NCBI RefSeq assembly: GCF_036226505.1
Contig: NZ_CP108484.1
Location: 2,418,001 to 2,482,000 of the forward strand
Source: Kitasatospora sp. NBC_01246
GTDB taxonomy: Bacteria; Actinomycetota; Actinomycetes; Streptomycetales; Streptomycetaceae
Reading direction: 5' to 3'
Length of the DNA stretch: 64,000 nucleotides
How positions within the stretch are numbered: the stretch's first letter is position 1; each line of letters begins with the position of its first letter. Shown here in pieces: positions 1-8,099 of the stretch. The notes beneath the pieces were generated by a model, which searched no databases, was not told the origin of the DNA, and was given only the letters and a program-made list of their open reading frames with translations. The position numbers and the translations under genes are program-made.

Positions 1-524
1 ACCGGGCGGCCTACCGGCGGGCGGTGGCCTGGCTGCCGCAACAGGTCACCCCGGTCCCGGGGCTCAGCGTGCGCGAACAGGTCGCGTACAGCGGGTGGTT
101 GAAGGGCATGTCGCGCGCCGACGCCTGGCACGCGTCGGCCGGCGCGCTGGACCGGGTCGGGCTGGCCTCGCTCGCCGACCGGCGCAGCCACCGGCTCTCC
201 GGCGGGCAGCTGCGCCGGCTGGGCATCGCCGGCTGCCTGGCGCACCGCAGCGAACTGATCCTGATGGACGAGCCGACCGCCGGGCTCGACCCGGCGCAGC
301 GCGGCATGTTCCGCACCCTCGTCGAGGACTTGACCACCGAGGTGAGCGTGATCGTCTCCACCCACCAGACCGAGGACCTCGCCACGAGCTACCGGCACGT
401 GGTGGTGCTGGACCAGGGCCGGGTCCGGTTCCAGGGCGGCATCGAGGAGTTCCATGCCCTCGCCCCCGGCCGGGGCGAGGGCGCCGAGGCCGCCTACACG
501 CACCTGGTCGAGCGGGAGGCCTGA
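1..524 (+). CDS. ABC transporter ATP-binding protein (C-terminal part, 5' truncated)
   Basis: The gene enters from the left edge, reading from base 3, and about 173 codons are visible. They include the Q-loop (WLPQQ at about 30-45), the ABC signature LSGGQ (about 195-209), Walker B with the catalytic glutamate (LILMDEP, about 256-277), the D-loop (GLDPAQ) and the switch histidine (STHQTED near 358). The Walker A motif lies outside the window. This is the soluble ATPase that would energise export through the membrane proteins encoded next. The following gene starts 2 bases after its TGA, so the two are translationally linked. The substrate cannot be read from the sequence. In this family such ATPase plus hydrophobic-partner pairs are usually antibiotic, lipid or peptide exporters. 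Confidence 0.93.
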   Translation, partial: RAAYRRAVAWLPQQVTPVPGLSVREQVAYSGWLKGMSRADAWHASAGALDRVGLASLADRRSHRLSGGQLRRLGIAGCLAHRSELILMDEPTAGLDPAQRGMFRTLVEDLTTEVSVIVSTHQTEDLATSYRHVVVLDQGRVRFQGGIEEFHALAPGRGEGAEAAYTHLVEREA

Positions 525-525
525 C

Positions 526-1803
526 GTGCTGCTGCGCACCGTCCTCCGCACCTCCGCCGGACTGCGGGCACTGCCGTTCCTGGTCGGCTTCCTGCTCGTC
601 GCGCTCGGCGACGAGATCACCGACTGGGTCACCCCCGCCTACGGCCTCTCCGCCACCGGACACGCGAGCATCGCGCTGCCGTTCGCCGGCGCGGCCTGCG
701 CGGCCGCCGGGGCCTGGGAGGGCGGCCGACTGCACCGGGGGCGGGTCTTCGACCGCTCACCGGTCCGGTCGCCGCTGGCGATCACGGCGCCCGTCCTGCT
801 CCCGGTGGTGGTGATGGGCGGACTCGGCATGGCCGCGGCCGTCGGCGCCGCCGCGGCCGCCGGCGGCACGGTGGCCGGCACGCCGCAGCCCGGCCTGTTC
901 GCCGCCTGGGCCGGGCTGCTGCTCGCCAACACCCTGGTCGGCTCGATCGTCGGGCGGGTCCTGGTACCGGTGGTCGCGGTGCCGCTGGCCCTGGTCAGCA
1001 GCTTCGTGCTGAACGCCTACCCGGCCTCGTCCACCACCTACTGGTTGCGGCACCTGGTCGGCGGCGGGCTCTCCGACTGCTGCGCCGTGGACCAGGTCCT
1101 CGACCAGAAGGCCGTGCTGAGCGCCCTGGCGTTCTCGGGCGCGGTGTGCGCGGCGGCCGTCCTGGTGATCCGGTACCGCGGCGCGCCGGCCGCGCTCGCC
1201 GTCGCGCTGGCGGTGACGGCCGGCGGGATCACGCTCGCCACCCACCTCGCCCGGGGGCTCGGACCCGAGCCCGTACTGGACCGGCCCGGCACCGCGCTGG
1301 TCTGCGACCACGGCCGGCCGCGGATCTGCCTCTGGCCGGAGCTGGGCACCGCCCGTGCGGACCTGGTCCGGACGGAGGCCCGACGGGTCGTCACCACCCT
1401 GGCCGAGCGGGGCGTCCCGGTACCCGCGACGCTCACCATGGCGGCCCGGCCGGGGCCGGGCGAGGCCAAGCTGGGCGTCCCGACCACGGCCCGCGCGCAG
1501 GACGTGGCACCCGGCGTGGTCGGCGGGCTGCTCCCCCGCACCCCGGACTGCGCCCGGGCGGGCGCCCCCTACCCGGCCGGCGCGGCCGCCGGACCGGTGG
1601 CCGCCTGGCTCACCGCCGAGGCCGCCCCGGACGGAGCGGCGCCCGCCGCCCGGGGTCGGTTCGGCGCGGAGGACGCCGCGCTCGCCGGGCACCTGCTGCG
1701 GCTCCCCCGGGAAGCCCAACTCGACTGGTACCGGGCGGCCACCGAGGCCCTGCGCCACTGCGACACCGCGGCACCCGCACTGCCCCCGGGCGGTGACCGG
1801 TGA
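526..1803 (+). CDS. ABC-cassette membrane protein with C-terminal extracytoplasmic domain
   Basis: This 425-residue protein starts at GTG 526, chosen because it lies 2 bases after the upstream stop and because the open frame further upstream overlaps the ATPase. The first 235 residues hold about six hydrophobic segments. The last 180 residues form a polar domain with paired cysteines and a CLWPEL motif (residues about 270-285), which recurs in Streptomyces ABC-cassette membrane proteins; I read it as extracytoplasmic. It is probably the permease or an accessory subunit of the exporter whose ATPase precedes it. Its stop overlaps the start of the next gene by four bases (GTGA), which supports one operon. 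The family assignment is from general pattern, so the exact role is inferred. Confidence 0.85.
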   Translation: MLLRTVLRTSAGLRALPFLVGFLLVALGDEITDWVTPAYGLSATGHASIALPFAGAACAAAGAWEGGRLHRGRVFDRSPVRSPLAITAPVLLPVVVMGGLGMAAAVGAAAAAGGTVAGTPQPGLFAAWAGLLLANTLVGSIVGRVLVPVVAVPLALVSSFVLNAYPASSTTYWLRHLVGGGLSDCCAVDQVLDQKAVLSALAFSGAVCAAAVLVIRYRGAPAALAVALAVTAGGITLATHLARGLGPEPVLDRPGTALVCDHGRPRICLWPELGTARADLVRTEARRVVTTLAERGVPVPATLTMAARPGPGEAKLGVPTTARAQDVAPGVVGGLLPRTPDCARAGAPYPAGAAAGPVAAWLTAEAAPDGAAPAARGRFGAEDAALAGHLLRLPREAQLDWYRAATEALRHCDTAAPALPPGGDR

Positions 1804-2402
1804 TCTGGTGGTGCAAGGCACGCGCGGTACCCGCCGTCGTCGCCGCCCTGGCCGGGACGTTCGCGGTGGGCCTGCTCATCGGCGACGGCGAACTGCCGGT
1901 GCCCGCACTGCACGGGCATGCGGGCCACTTCCTGGTGGGGCACATCATCACGCTGCTGCCCGCCGCGTTCCTGCTGCACGGCCTCGGCCGGGGCGACCTG
2001 CGGACGGAGGCCGTCGCCGGACGCTTCCTGCGCGGGCTGGACACCGCACTCGCCCTGGCCGTCGCGACGGCGGGCGCGGCGCTCGGCCTGCTCACCCACG
2101 CGGCCGGCCAGGACGACCTCGCCCTCGTCCTCGCCCGCAACATCGCCGGCTACCTCGGTTCGGCGCTGCTGCTGCACCCGCTGATCGGTCACCGCCCGGC
2201 CGCCGCCGCGATCGCCGCCGTCCCGCTGCTCTGCGCGGCGGCCGGCTGGCACCCCGACGGCCGCCCCCAACCCTGGGCCTGGCCCCTCCACCCCGCCGCA
2301 TCCCCCCAGGCGCTCACCGCCGTCACCCTCACCCTCCTGGCCGGCACCACGTGCGCCCTCCTGCGCCCCCGCCCCCTGACAGACCAGAACGTCCTGACCT
2401 AA
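1800..2402 (+). CDS. Integral membrane protein, third gene of ABC cassette
   Basis: This is a 200-residue, almost entirely hydrophobic protein with about five or six predicted membrane helices and short arginine-rich loops. Its GTG start overlaps the previous TGA as GTGA, so it is very likely translated together with the ATPase and the larger membrane protein. I see no catalytic motif and do not recognise the family. Its position suggests that it is a small subunit or chaperone of the same export complex. A strong 16-bp hairpin about 70 bases downstream closes the operon. Confidence 0.8.
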   Translation: MIWWCKARAVPAVVAALAGTFAVGLLIGDGELPVPALHGHAGHFLVGHIITLLPAAFLLHGLGRGDLRTEAVAGRFLRGLDTALALAVATAGAALGLLTHAAGQDDLALVLARNIAGYLGSALLLHPLIGHRPAAAAIAAVPLLCAAAGWHPDGRPQPWAWPLHPAASPQALTAVTLTLLAGTTCALLRPRPLTDQNVLT

Positions 2403-2474
2403 TGGGACTCGTCGGGCCGTCCGACGTCCTGCGCAGTACTGACCAGGAATCCCGCCCTCCGGCCGTCCACGCCC

Positions 2475-2511
2475 GTGCGTGGGAAGTCGACCCACTCGAC
2501 TTCCCACGCAC
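2475..2511. terminator. Perfect 16-bp inverted repeat, probable terminator
   Basis: The arms GTGCGTGGGAAGTCGA (2475-2490) and TCGACTTCCCACGCAC (2496-2511) match perfectly around a 5-base loop. It lies 73 bases after the ABC operon and upstream of the end of the convergent pentapeptide gene, so it probably stops transcription from the left. There is no T-tract, as is usual in these genomes. Confidence 0.75.
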
Positions 2512-2686
2512 CACCGATCAGAGCGAAGCACCCGCACTCGGAGCCGCGACGAAGCACGCCCGCCGCGCCGGTCCGGCTCCGGTACCGGCACCCGCACCGG
2601 GCCTCTGAATCAGGATCCCGTGCGCAGGCGGTCGGCCCGCTCGACGTTCCGTGCCCGCGCCCGCGCCCCTCGCCCCCGGCTGGCCG

Positions 2687-3589
2687 TCAGCGGCGGCGGG
2701 GGCGGCTGCCGGGGCTGCCGGGGCGGGGCTTGCGCGGGGGGCGGCGGTCGGCGGCCGCCGGGGTGGTGGCCGTGGCGGGCCAGTGGGTGGGGCGGGCGAG
2801 GGCGGGGGGCAGCTTGGTGGCGGCGTCCCCACGGGCGGCGTTGAGCTGGGCCTGGGTGAGGAAGAGCGCATCGGTGAGGTCGGCGCCGGCCAGGTTGGCG
2901 TCCCGCAGGTCCGCGCCGATCAGGTCGGCGGTCCGCAGGTCCGCGCCCGAGAGGTCGGCCGCGACGAGCAGCGCCCCGCGCAAGTTGGCGCCCCGCAGGT
3001 CGGCGCCGCGCAGGCGGGCACCGAAGAGGTCCGCGCCCCGGTGCTCCTTGCGGCGCGGGACGGCGGCCCGGACCAGCTCGCTCGCCTTCAGCAGCAGCTC
3101 GCTCACCTCCTGGCGGTGGGCGGGCACGTCCACCGCCAGGATCTCCGCCGGGGTGCCGGCCGCGAGCCGGTCGGTCTCCGCGAGCGCCCGGCGCAGCTCG
3201 GCACGGAGCGGGCGGGCGGGCTCGTAGGAGAGCGCCTCGGTGAGGTACCAGAGCAGTTCGTGCAGCTGCCGCACCACCGGGAACACGTCGGTCATCCGCC
3301 GGGTGTCCTCCGGTGCCTCGCGCCAGCTCCGGCCGCCGAAGGTGACCTGGGAGACCCGCTGACCGGCCCCGAAACAGTCGTAGACCGTGCAGCCCTGGAA
3401 ACCGCGGTCGCGCAGCTGGGCGTGGATGCCGCAACCGAAGTCGGTCTGCAGGTTGCGGCACGGGGTGCCGGCCGCCTTGTCGACGGCGAAGTCGGCGCCG
3501 GCCGCGAACGGCAGCGCGACGCAGCACAGCCCGAAACAGCTCCCGCAGTCGGACAGCAGGCTGATCGGGGCGGGCGTGGGCTCGGTCAC
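2687..3589 (-). CDS. Pentapeptide-repeat protein with cysteine-rich N-terminus
   Basis: This is a 300-residue protein. The GTG at 3589 is chosen because GGAGGAA lies 9 bases upstream; the frame stays open further upstream without such a site. The N-terminal third carries many cysteines ([32 protein letters not shown]), suggesting metal or disulphide chemistry. Residues about 195-255 are a run of A(D/N)LxG pentapeptides (for example [12 protein letters not shown]), which fold as a right-handed quadrilateral beta-helix. The C-terminus is proline/arginine-rich. In the family, pentapeptide repeats can mimic DNA or act as scaffolds. The exact task here is unknown. The same architecture is common in Streptomyces. 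Confidence 0.88.
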   Translation of the reverse strand: MTEPTPAPISLLSDCGSCFGLCCVALPFAAGADFAVDKAAGTPCRNLQTDFGCGIHAQLRDRGFQGCTVYDCFGAGQRVSQVTFGGRSWREAPEDTRRMTDVFPVVRQLHELLWYLTEALSYEPARPLRAELRRALAETDRLAAGTPAEILAVDVPAHRQEVSELLLKASELVRAAVPRRKEHRGADLFGARLRGADLRGANLRGALLVAADLSGADLRTADLIGADLRDANLAGADLTDALFLTQAQLNAARGDAATKLPPALARPTHWPATATTPAAADRRPPRKPRPGSPGSRPRRR

Positions 3590-3874
3590 TGTGCTGGTGT
3601 TCCTCCGTACGGCGGCGCCCGGGCGGTCCGGGTCCGCGGGACGGCAGGGGCGGCCAGGGGATGCCGGGCCTGCCGGGGGCTCGCGCGCAGTGCGCGGGAC
3701 CCGTCGTAGAGCGTACCGACACGGCGCCGGGGCCGGGGCGGCCCGGGAACCGGGGGGCGGTGAGCGGCAGTCCGTTAGTGTGGTCGGCCGGTGCGGTTCG
3801 GGATCTGTACGAAGGTCCGTACGAATCGGGGGCACCGCAGGCACCGGAGCAACCGAACAGTGGAGGAATCAGGC

Positions 3875-5509
3875 ATGTCCCGGCACGACGTCACGCCGTA
3901 CCCGGACACCGAGAGCGAGGACGCCCGCACCGCGGGCGACCCCACCCCCGCGAAGGCGGCGGCGGCCCTGCGCCTCCCGCCCCGCGCCCGTGCCGCCGCC
4001 CTCACCCTGCTCTGCTTCGCCGTCTGCCTGGCGATCGGTGCCCAGCAGTGGACCACCGCCCAGCTGGGCGGCTTCGACCTCGGCATCTTCGACCAGGGCG
4101 TGCGCGGCTACGCGCACTTCGGTCTGCCGGTGTCGTCGCTGAAGAGCTTCCACCACGAGTTCCCGCCGGACTTCTCGCTCCTCGGCGACCACTTCTCCCC
4201 CGTGATCGCGCTGCTGTCGCCGCTGTACTGGCTCTGGGACGACCCGCGCTCGCTGCTCGTGGGCCAGGCACTGCTGTTCGCCGCCGGGGTCCCGCTGGTC
4301 CGCCGGGTCGCCGACCGCTGCTTCGCGGACGCCGACCCGCGCACCGCCCGCCGCGCCGCCGACCTGGCGGGCCTCGCCTACGGGCTGGGCTGGCCGCTGC
4401 TGGTGGCCTCGCGCGGCGGCTTCCACGAGGTCGCCTTCGCCGTCCCGCTCACCCTGCTGATGCTGGAGCGCGGGCTGGCCCGCCGCTACGGCACGGCGGC
4501 GCTGGCCGGTCTGCTGCTCTGCTGCACCAAGGAGGACCTGGGGCTGGCGGTCGGCGCGTACGGGCTGGTGCTGCTGCTGCGGGCCCGCCGGGACGAGGAC
4601 CGCGACCGGCGCCGGCGGACCCTCCGCTGGGGCACCGGCTTCCTGCTCGGCGGACCGCTCGCCTCGGTGGTGGCGATCGCCTGGCTGGTACCGGCGATGG
4701 GCGGGGTGCCCGGCTACTACTGGAACTACGGCTCGCTGGGGACGGACGCCGGCGACGCCGCCTCCAGCGTGCTCGCGGACCCGACGCTGCTGGTGTCGGC
4801 CGCCTTCGACGCCCCGCTGAAGCCGCTGCTGCTGCTCTGGATCTTCGGCACCCTGTTCCTTCTGCCGCTGCGCTCCGCCACGGTGCTCTGCGCCCTGCCG
4901 CTGCTGGCGGAGCGGGTGCTCTCCAGCAACCCGAACCACTGGTCGATCGCCCGGCACTACGACGCGTTCCTCTGGCCGGTCCTGCTGGTCGCGGCGCTGG
5001 AGGTGCTGGGCCGCCGGCACGACCGCGTGCGCACGCGCCGCCTCGGGGTGGCGGCGGCCGCCGTGACGATCGCGGCCGCGCTGCCGCTCGGGGCGGCCGG
5101 CCTGTTCGTCCCCGCCTACTGGCAGGCGAAGCCGAGCGAGGCGGCGCTGATCCGGGGCGCCGAGCGGATCCCGGACGGCGTCACGGTCGAGGCCGACAAC
5201 CAGGCCGCCCCCCGGCTGACCGCCCGCACCGACGTGGTGCTGGTGGACGGCACCCCGCGCGGGCGCGAGTACGTGCTGATCCGCGCCGACAAGCGCGCGT
5301 TCCCGTTCAAGACCGACCGCGAGCAGGCGGCCCGGATCGAACTGCTGCTGGCACACGGCTACCGGCAGGTCTGGTCCGAGGACGGCGTGGTGCTGCTGCA
5401 CCGGGAGAGCTCCGAGCCGGTCCCCGGCGAGCACGTGCCCGGCCCGGGCAGCACGGGGTACCAGGACGAGGTGCCGTCGGACGTCGGCCACAACCTCTTC
5501 CGGGGCTGA
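3875..5509 (+). CDS. DUF2079 family polytopic membrane protein
   Basis: This is a 544-residue protein. The ATG at 3875 is preceded by GGAGGAAT at a good distance, so the longer open frame from 3791 is rejected. After a 35-residue polar N-terminus there are roughly ten membrane helices. The extracytoplasmic signature GGFDLGIFDQGVRG (about residues 70-83) and the following HHEFPPDFSLLGDHFSP stretch are typical of DUF2079, a family resembling GT-C glycosyltransferases in topology. The acidic GxFDxxIFDQ loop sits where the catalytic aspartate of GT-C enzymes lies, but no reaction has been assigned. The C-terminal 120 residues are soluble. It is monocistronic. Confidence 0.9.
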   Translation: MSRHDVTPYPDTESEDARTAGDPTPAKAAAALRLPPRARAAALTLLCFAVCLAIGAQQWTTAQLGGFDLGIFDQGVRGYAHFGLPVSSLKSFHHEFPPDFSLLGDHFSPVIALLSPLYWLWDDPRSLLVGQALLFAAGVPLVRRVADRCFADADPRTARRAADLAGLAYGLGWPLLVASRGGFHEVAFAVPLTLLMLERGLARRYGTAALAGLLLCCTKEDLGLAVGAYGLVLLLRARRDEDRDRRRRTLRWGTGFLLGGPLASVVAIAWLVPAMGGVPGYYWNYGSLGTDAGDAASSVLADPTLLVSAAFDAPLKPLLLLWIFGTLFLLPLRSATVLCALPLLAERVLSSNPNHWSIARHYDAFLWPVLLVAALEVLGRRHDRVRTRRLGVAAAAVTIAAALPLGAAGLFVPAYWQAKPSEAALIRGAERIPDGVTVEADNQAAPRLTARTDVVLVDGTPRGREYVLIRADKRAFPFKTDREQAARIELLLAHGYRQVWSEDGVVLLHRESSEPVPGEHVPGPGSTGYQDEVPSDVGHNLFRG

Positions 5510-5573
5510 CCGGGTTCCGGGGCCGACCGGGCCGACCCCAGGAGGCCGCGGCGGCCCCGCCTGCAGTCGTCCG

Positions 5574-6029
5574 GTGAACCGAGACCCCTCCCCGACGGAC
5601 CTCGAACCCGACCGCGAACCCGACCGCGAACCCGACCGCGAGAGCGGCCGTGGGCCGGACCTCCCGGTCGGCGCGACCCGGCTGGTGGCGACCGCGCACG
5701 CCCTGCGGCGCAAGCCGGTCGGCGAGCTGACCGTCGAGGACCTGCGTCTGCTGATCCGGCAGGCCGTGGGCCTGCCGCACCTCCTGCCACGGACGCTGGA
5801 CGTCCTGCGGGACGACCCGATGGTGGCGGGCGACCTCTACGAGGGCGACCTGCTCCACGCCGTGCTCACCAGGAGTCCGGACGTCTGGAGCCGTCAGCCC
5901 GCACTCGGGCACCGGCTCCGGCAGATCCTCGCGGAATCGGTCGGGCTGCCCCCACCGCTCCGTCGGGAGGCCGAGCGCTTCCTGGCCCGGTCGGTGCCCG
6001 GCGAGCCGGGAACCGCTCAGCCCTCGTAG
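5574..6029 (+). CDS. Orphan contact-dependent growth inhibition immunity-like protein (CdiI_4 type)
   Basis: This 151-residue protein has a disordered N-terminus (three tandem EPDR units from a 12-base repeat near 5606-5641) and then the family core: LTVEDLRLLIRQAVGLPHLL, followed by LDVLRDDPMVAGDLYEGDLL. Those blocks are the hallmark of the immunity family annotated for CDI toxins. In the family, such proteins bind and block a cognate toxin tip in the cytoplasm. No toxin gene lies beside it. The GTG start has no convincing ribosome-binding site, and a GGAGG 30 bases upstream is too far, so the start is uncertain. The last eight codons fall inside a sequence duplicated from the 3' end of the neighbouring hydrolase gene. 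Confidence 0.78.
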   Translation: MNRDPSPTDLEPDREPDREPDRESGRGPDLPVGATRLVATAHALRRKPVGELTVEDLRLLIRQAVGLPHLLPRTLDVLRDDPMVAGDLYEGDLLHAVLTRSPDVWSRQPALGHRLRQILAESVGLPPPLRREAERFLARSVPGEPGTAQPS

Positions 6030-6216
6030 CGCGACCGCTCCGCACGCTCCGGCGCCCGGCCGCCACCCGGGCGGCGGCCGGGCCACGGCCGGTGAGGCGA
6101 CGGCCGACCCGGTGCCCGGGCACCCGGGAAACGCTCAGCCCTCGTACGGCAGCAGCTCCGCGCGCTTCGGCGGGCGGCCGTCGCCCGAGGAGCGGCCGGT
6201 GAGGCGGCGGCCGATC
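6007..6216. repeat. Degenerate tandem duplication of the GDSL hydrolase 3' end
   Basis: The copy at 6007-6111 resembles 6125-6216. Both begin CCGGGAAMCGCTCAGCCCTC and share CGGCCGGTGAGGCG further on, with scattered substitutions and a short indel. The second copy is the genuine 3' end of the minus-strand hydrolase. The first is an extra copy that now provides the final codons of the immunity-like gene. Confidence 0.75.
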
Positions 6217-6944
6217 CAGGGGCCGAGGTGTGTCCGGGCCCAGCGGGCGTCGGCGGCCAGCTTCTCCGCCCGGCCCGGCAGGGCGGCGACCGGCAGCGGG
6301 GCGCGCCAGTCGAAGGCGGCGGGGCGGCCGAGCGCCTCCAGGACGGCCTCGGCGACCCGGCGGTGGCCCTCGGGGCCGAGGTGCAGGCGATCCTCGGCCC
6401 AGAGGCGGCGGTCGTCGAAGCACGGGGCGGAGAAGAGGTCGACCACCGCGATCCCCCGGTCCTGGCCGAGCTCGTGCACGAAGGCCTTCATCCGCAGGAT
6501 CGCCGGGAGCAGCCGGGTGCTGCCCGCCATCCGTCGGGTGGGGTCGGTACTGGTGAACAGCACCACGGTGGCGCCGGTGGCGCGCAGCGCGGTGGCGGAG
6601 CGGCCGAGCAGGTCCTCGACCTGGGCGATGTCGCAGCGCGGCCGCAGCACGTCGTTGAGGCCGCCGGCCAGGGTGACGAGGTCGGCGCGCATCGCGGCGG
6701 CGGTGGCCAGTTGCTCGTCGTGGATCTGGCCGATCAGCTTGCCCCGGACGGCGAGGTTGGCGTACCGGAAGGCGCCGGCCGGCTGCTCGGCGGCGAGCCG
6801 GTCGGCGACCCGGTCGGCCCAGCCCCGGTAGTGGCCGTCGGGGAGCAGGTCGTCGCACATGCCCTCGGTGAAGGAGTCCCCGACGGCGACGTAACTGGTG
6901 TACCCGGTGGGCTCGGTGGGCGCGCCGGGCGCGCTCTTCTCCAT
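6135..6944 (-). CDS. SGNH/GDSL family hydrolase (cytoplasmic)
   Basis: This is a 269-residue SGNH esterase/lipase-type protein without a signal peptide. Block I is VAVGDSFTEGM (nucleophile serine), block II carries the glycine of NLAVRG, block III is LAGGLNDVL (oxyanion asparagine), and block V has the catalytic pair D..H in AEDRLHLGPEGH. I chose the ATG at 6944 because GGAG lies 6 bases upstream. An in-frame ATG at 6956 is the alternative. Substrate is unknown; family members deacylate lipids, sugars or polysaccharides. It converges on the immunity-like gene, and its 3' end has been partly duplicated there. Confidence 0.88.
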   Translation of the reverse strand: MEKSAPGAPTEPTGYTSYVAVGDSFTEGMCDDLLPDGHYRGWADRVADRLAAEQPAGAFRYANLAVRGKLIGQIHDEQLATAAAMRADLVTLAGGLNDVLRPRCDIAQVEDLLGRSATALRATGATVVLFTSTDPTRRMAGSTRLLPAILRMKAFVHELGQDRGIAVVDLFSAPCFDDRRLWAEDRLHLGPEGHRRVAEAVLEALGRPAAFDWRAPLPVAALPGRAEKLAADARWARTHLGPWIGRRLTGRSSGDGRPPKRAELLPYEG

Positions 6945-7544
6945 TGTGTTCTCCATGGCCCGACGATCGTACGCGCACCTCCACCGGCTGCCGGGGACAC
7001 CCCCGGCACCGCGCGAGCCCGACAGCCGGACCGGGGCAACGGGCCGGATCGGCCCCAATCAACGGCGGCGGCAACCGAACGCCGACCGGCCGTTTATCGG
7101 CCTGCGCCAGAGTGGGTCGGGCCGGGAGGGGACGCCCGGCAGGCACCACCAGCTGAGGAGGGCATCCGGAGCACAGGACCGGCCGCGGCCCGTGCACCAC
7201 CGCGGCCGCACTCGTCCGGGTCACCCGACCGCCGGCGCGGAGCGACGACCAGCAACGGGGGAGCTGGTCGCCGGAGCCGTCACGGATCCGCCGCCGGTAC
7301 CGAGGGGTTCGCGCAGCTCTCGCGGAGAGCTGCGCGAGCCCGGTCCGTGACCGGGCTCCGCCGGACCGGGAGGTCGGCCGGCCGCCACGCGTCGTCGGGG
7401 ATCCGGTCCCCGGTCGCGTACCCGCCCTCCTCCGTCAGCGGCCGGCGGAAGCCGTCATCGCGGGCGTCGACGGGCTCGAGGGGCGAAGGCGACGTCCGCG
7501 CGAGGTGCGCCGGACGGCACCCGCAGATCGCCTCCCGCGGCACC
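6945..7544. other. 600-base stretch without a supported gene; two adjoining hairpins
   Basis: No frame here has a convincing start plus domain. A minus-strand frame from about 7543 to 7280 has coding-like GC bias but no start of its own and contains the hairpins, so I do not call it. The stretch probably contains the downstream region of the HxlR gene and the promoter of the GDSL gene. Confidence 0.5.
7309..7358. terminator. Two abutting hairpins sharing two bases
   Basis: The first hairpin is a 13-bp stem (7309-7321 with 7325-7337; arms TCGCGCAGCTCTC and its complement) around a 3-base loop. The second is a 10-bp stem (GAGCCCGGTC, 7336-7345, with 7349-7358) around CGT. They share bases 7336-7337, so full formation of both is sterically exclusive. 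They are probably transcription terminators downstream of the minus-strand HxlR gene; an attenuation-like switch is possible. Confidence 0.6.
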
Positions 7545-8003
7545 CTAGCCCGCCACCACCGCACCGTCCGCCGACAGTTCGCGCCCGCCGTCCGGTCCGG
7601 CCACCCCACCGCCGTCCGCCTCCGCGCCGCCCGCGCCGTCCGCACCCGTGACCCAGTGCTCCCGCACCGCGTCCGTCGGCCGCTGCTCGCCGAGCAGGTC
7701 GAGGCCCCAGGCACCCAGGGCGTCGACCACCCGGCGCAGCGTCACGCCCCGCTCGGTGAGCTCGTACACGGTGGCGTTGGCCGGCCGTTCCAGCCGCCGG
7801 CGCAGCACCAGGCCCTCGCCCTCCAGCTGCTTGAGCCGGGCGGCGAGGATGTCGGTGGAGACGCCGGGCAGGTCGGCGTGCAGGTCGGTGTAGCGGCGCG
7901 GGCCGGCGAGGAGTTCACGGACGATCAGGAGACTCCAGCGCTCCCCCACCGCGTCCAGGGCGCGGGCGACGGCGCAGTACTGGTCGTAGCTTCGGCGTGA
8001 CAT
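7545..8003 (-). CDS. HxlR family winged-helix transcriptional regulator
   Basis: This is a 152-residue protein with the HxlR signature: a cysteine near the start (SYDQYC), GERWSLLIVREL, GPRRYTDL, the recognition helix region GVSTDILAARLKQLE and the wing AxVYELTERG. The last 45 residues are a low-complexity Gly/Ala/Asp tail outside the domain. Starts are possible at 8003 (ATG, chosen because the domain begins MSRRSY), 8015 (ATG) or 8021 (TTG); none has a clear ribosome-binding site, so the mRNA may be leaderless. Family members often sense oxidants, aldehydes or quinones through the N-terminal cysteine. It is divergent from the aminotransferase gene, with overlapping inverted repeats between them. 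Confidence 0.92.
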   Translation of the reverse strand: MSRRSYDQYCAVARALDAVGERWSLLIVRELLAGPRRYTDLHADLPGVSTDILAARLKQLEGEGLVLRRRLERPANATVYELTERGVTLRRVVDALGAWGLDLLGEQRPTDAVREHWVTGADGAGGAEADGGGVAGPDGGRELSADGAVVAG

Positions 8004-8025
8004 GTGGATCAGCATAGCCAAAAGG

Positions 8026-8050
8026 TTGGACTTTCCAAGTGCTTACTTGG
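8026..8050. promoter_or_regulatory. Overlapping inverted repeats between hxlR-type gene and aminotransferase gene
   Basis: TTGGA-CTT-TCCAA (8026-8038) and CCAAGT-GCTT-ACTTGG (8035-8050) are both perfect and share CCAA. They lie in the only AT-rich stretch of the divergent intergenic region. I infer an operator for the HxlR protein, controlling itself and probably the aminotransferase gene. Confidence 0.6.
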
Positions 8051-8099
8051 TAGAACAAAGCGAGCAGAACGTGCGGGTTGACCGGTCGGGAGGCCTCAG

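Noticed and set aside
5601..5641. Short repeats that could suggest a CRISPR array
   Set aside because: These are three tandem 12-base units coding for EPDR inside a gene, without spacers.
7280..7543. Possible short minus-strand gene after the HxlR gene
   Set aside because: The base bias is coding-like, but there is no start codon outside the HxlR gene, no recognised domain, and strong hairpins lie inside.
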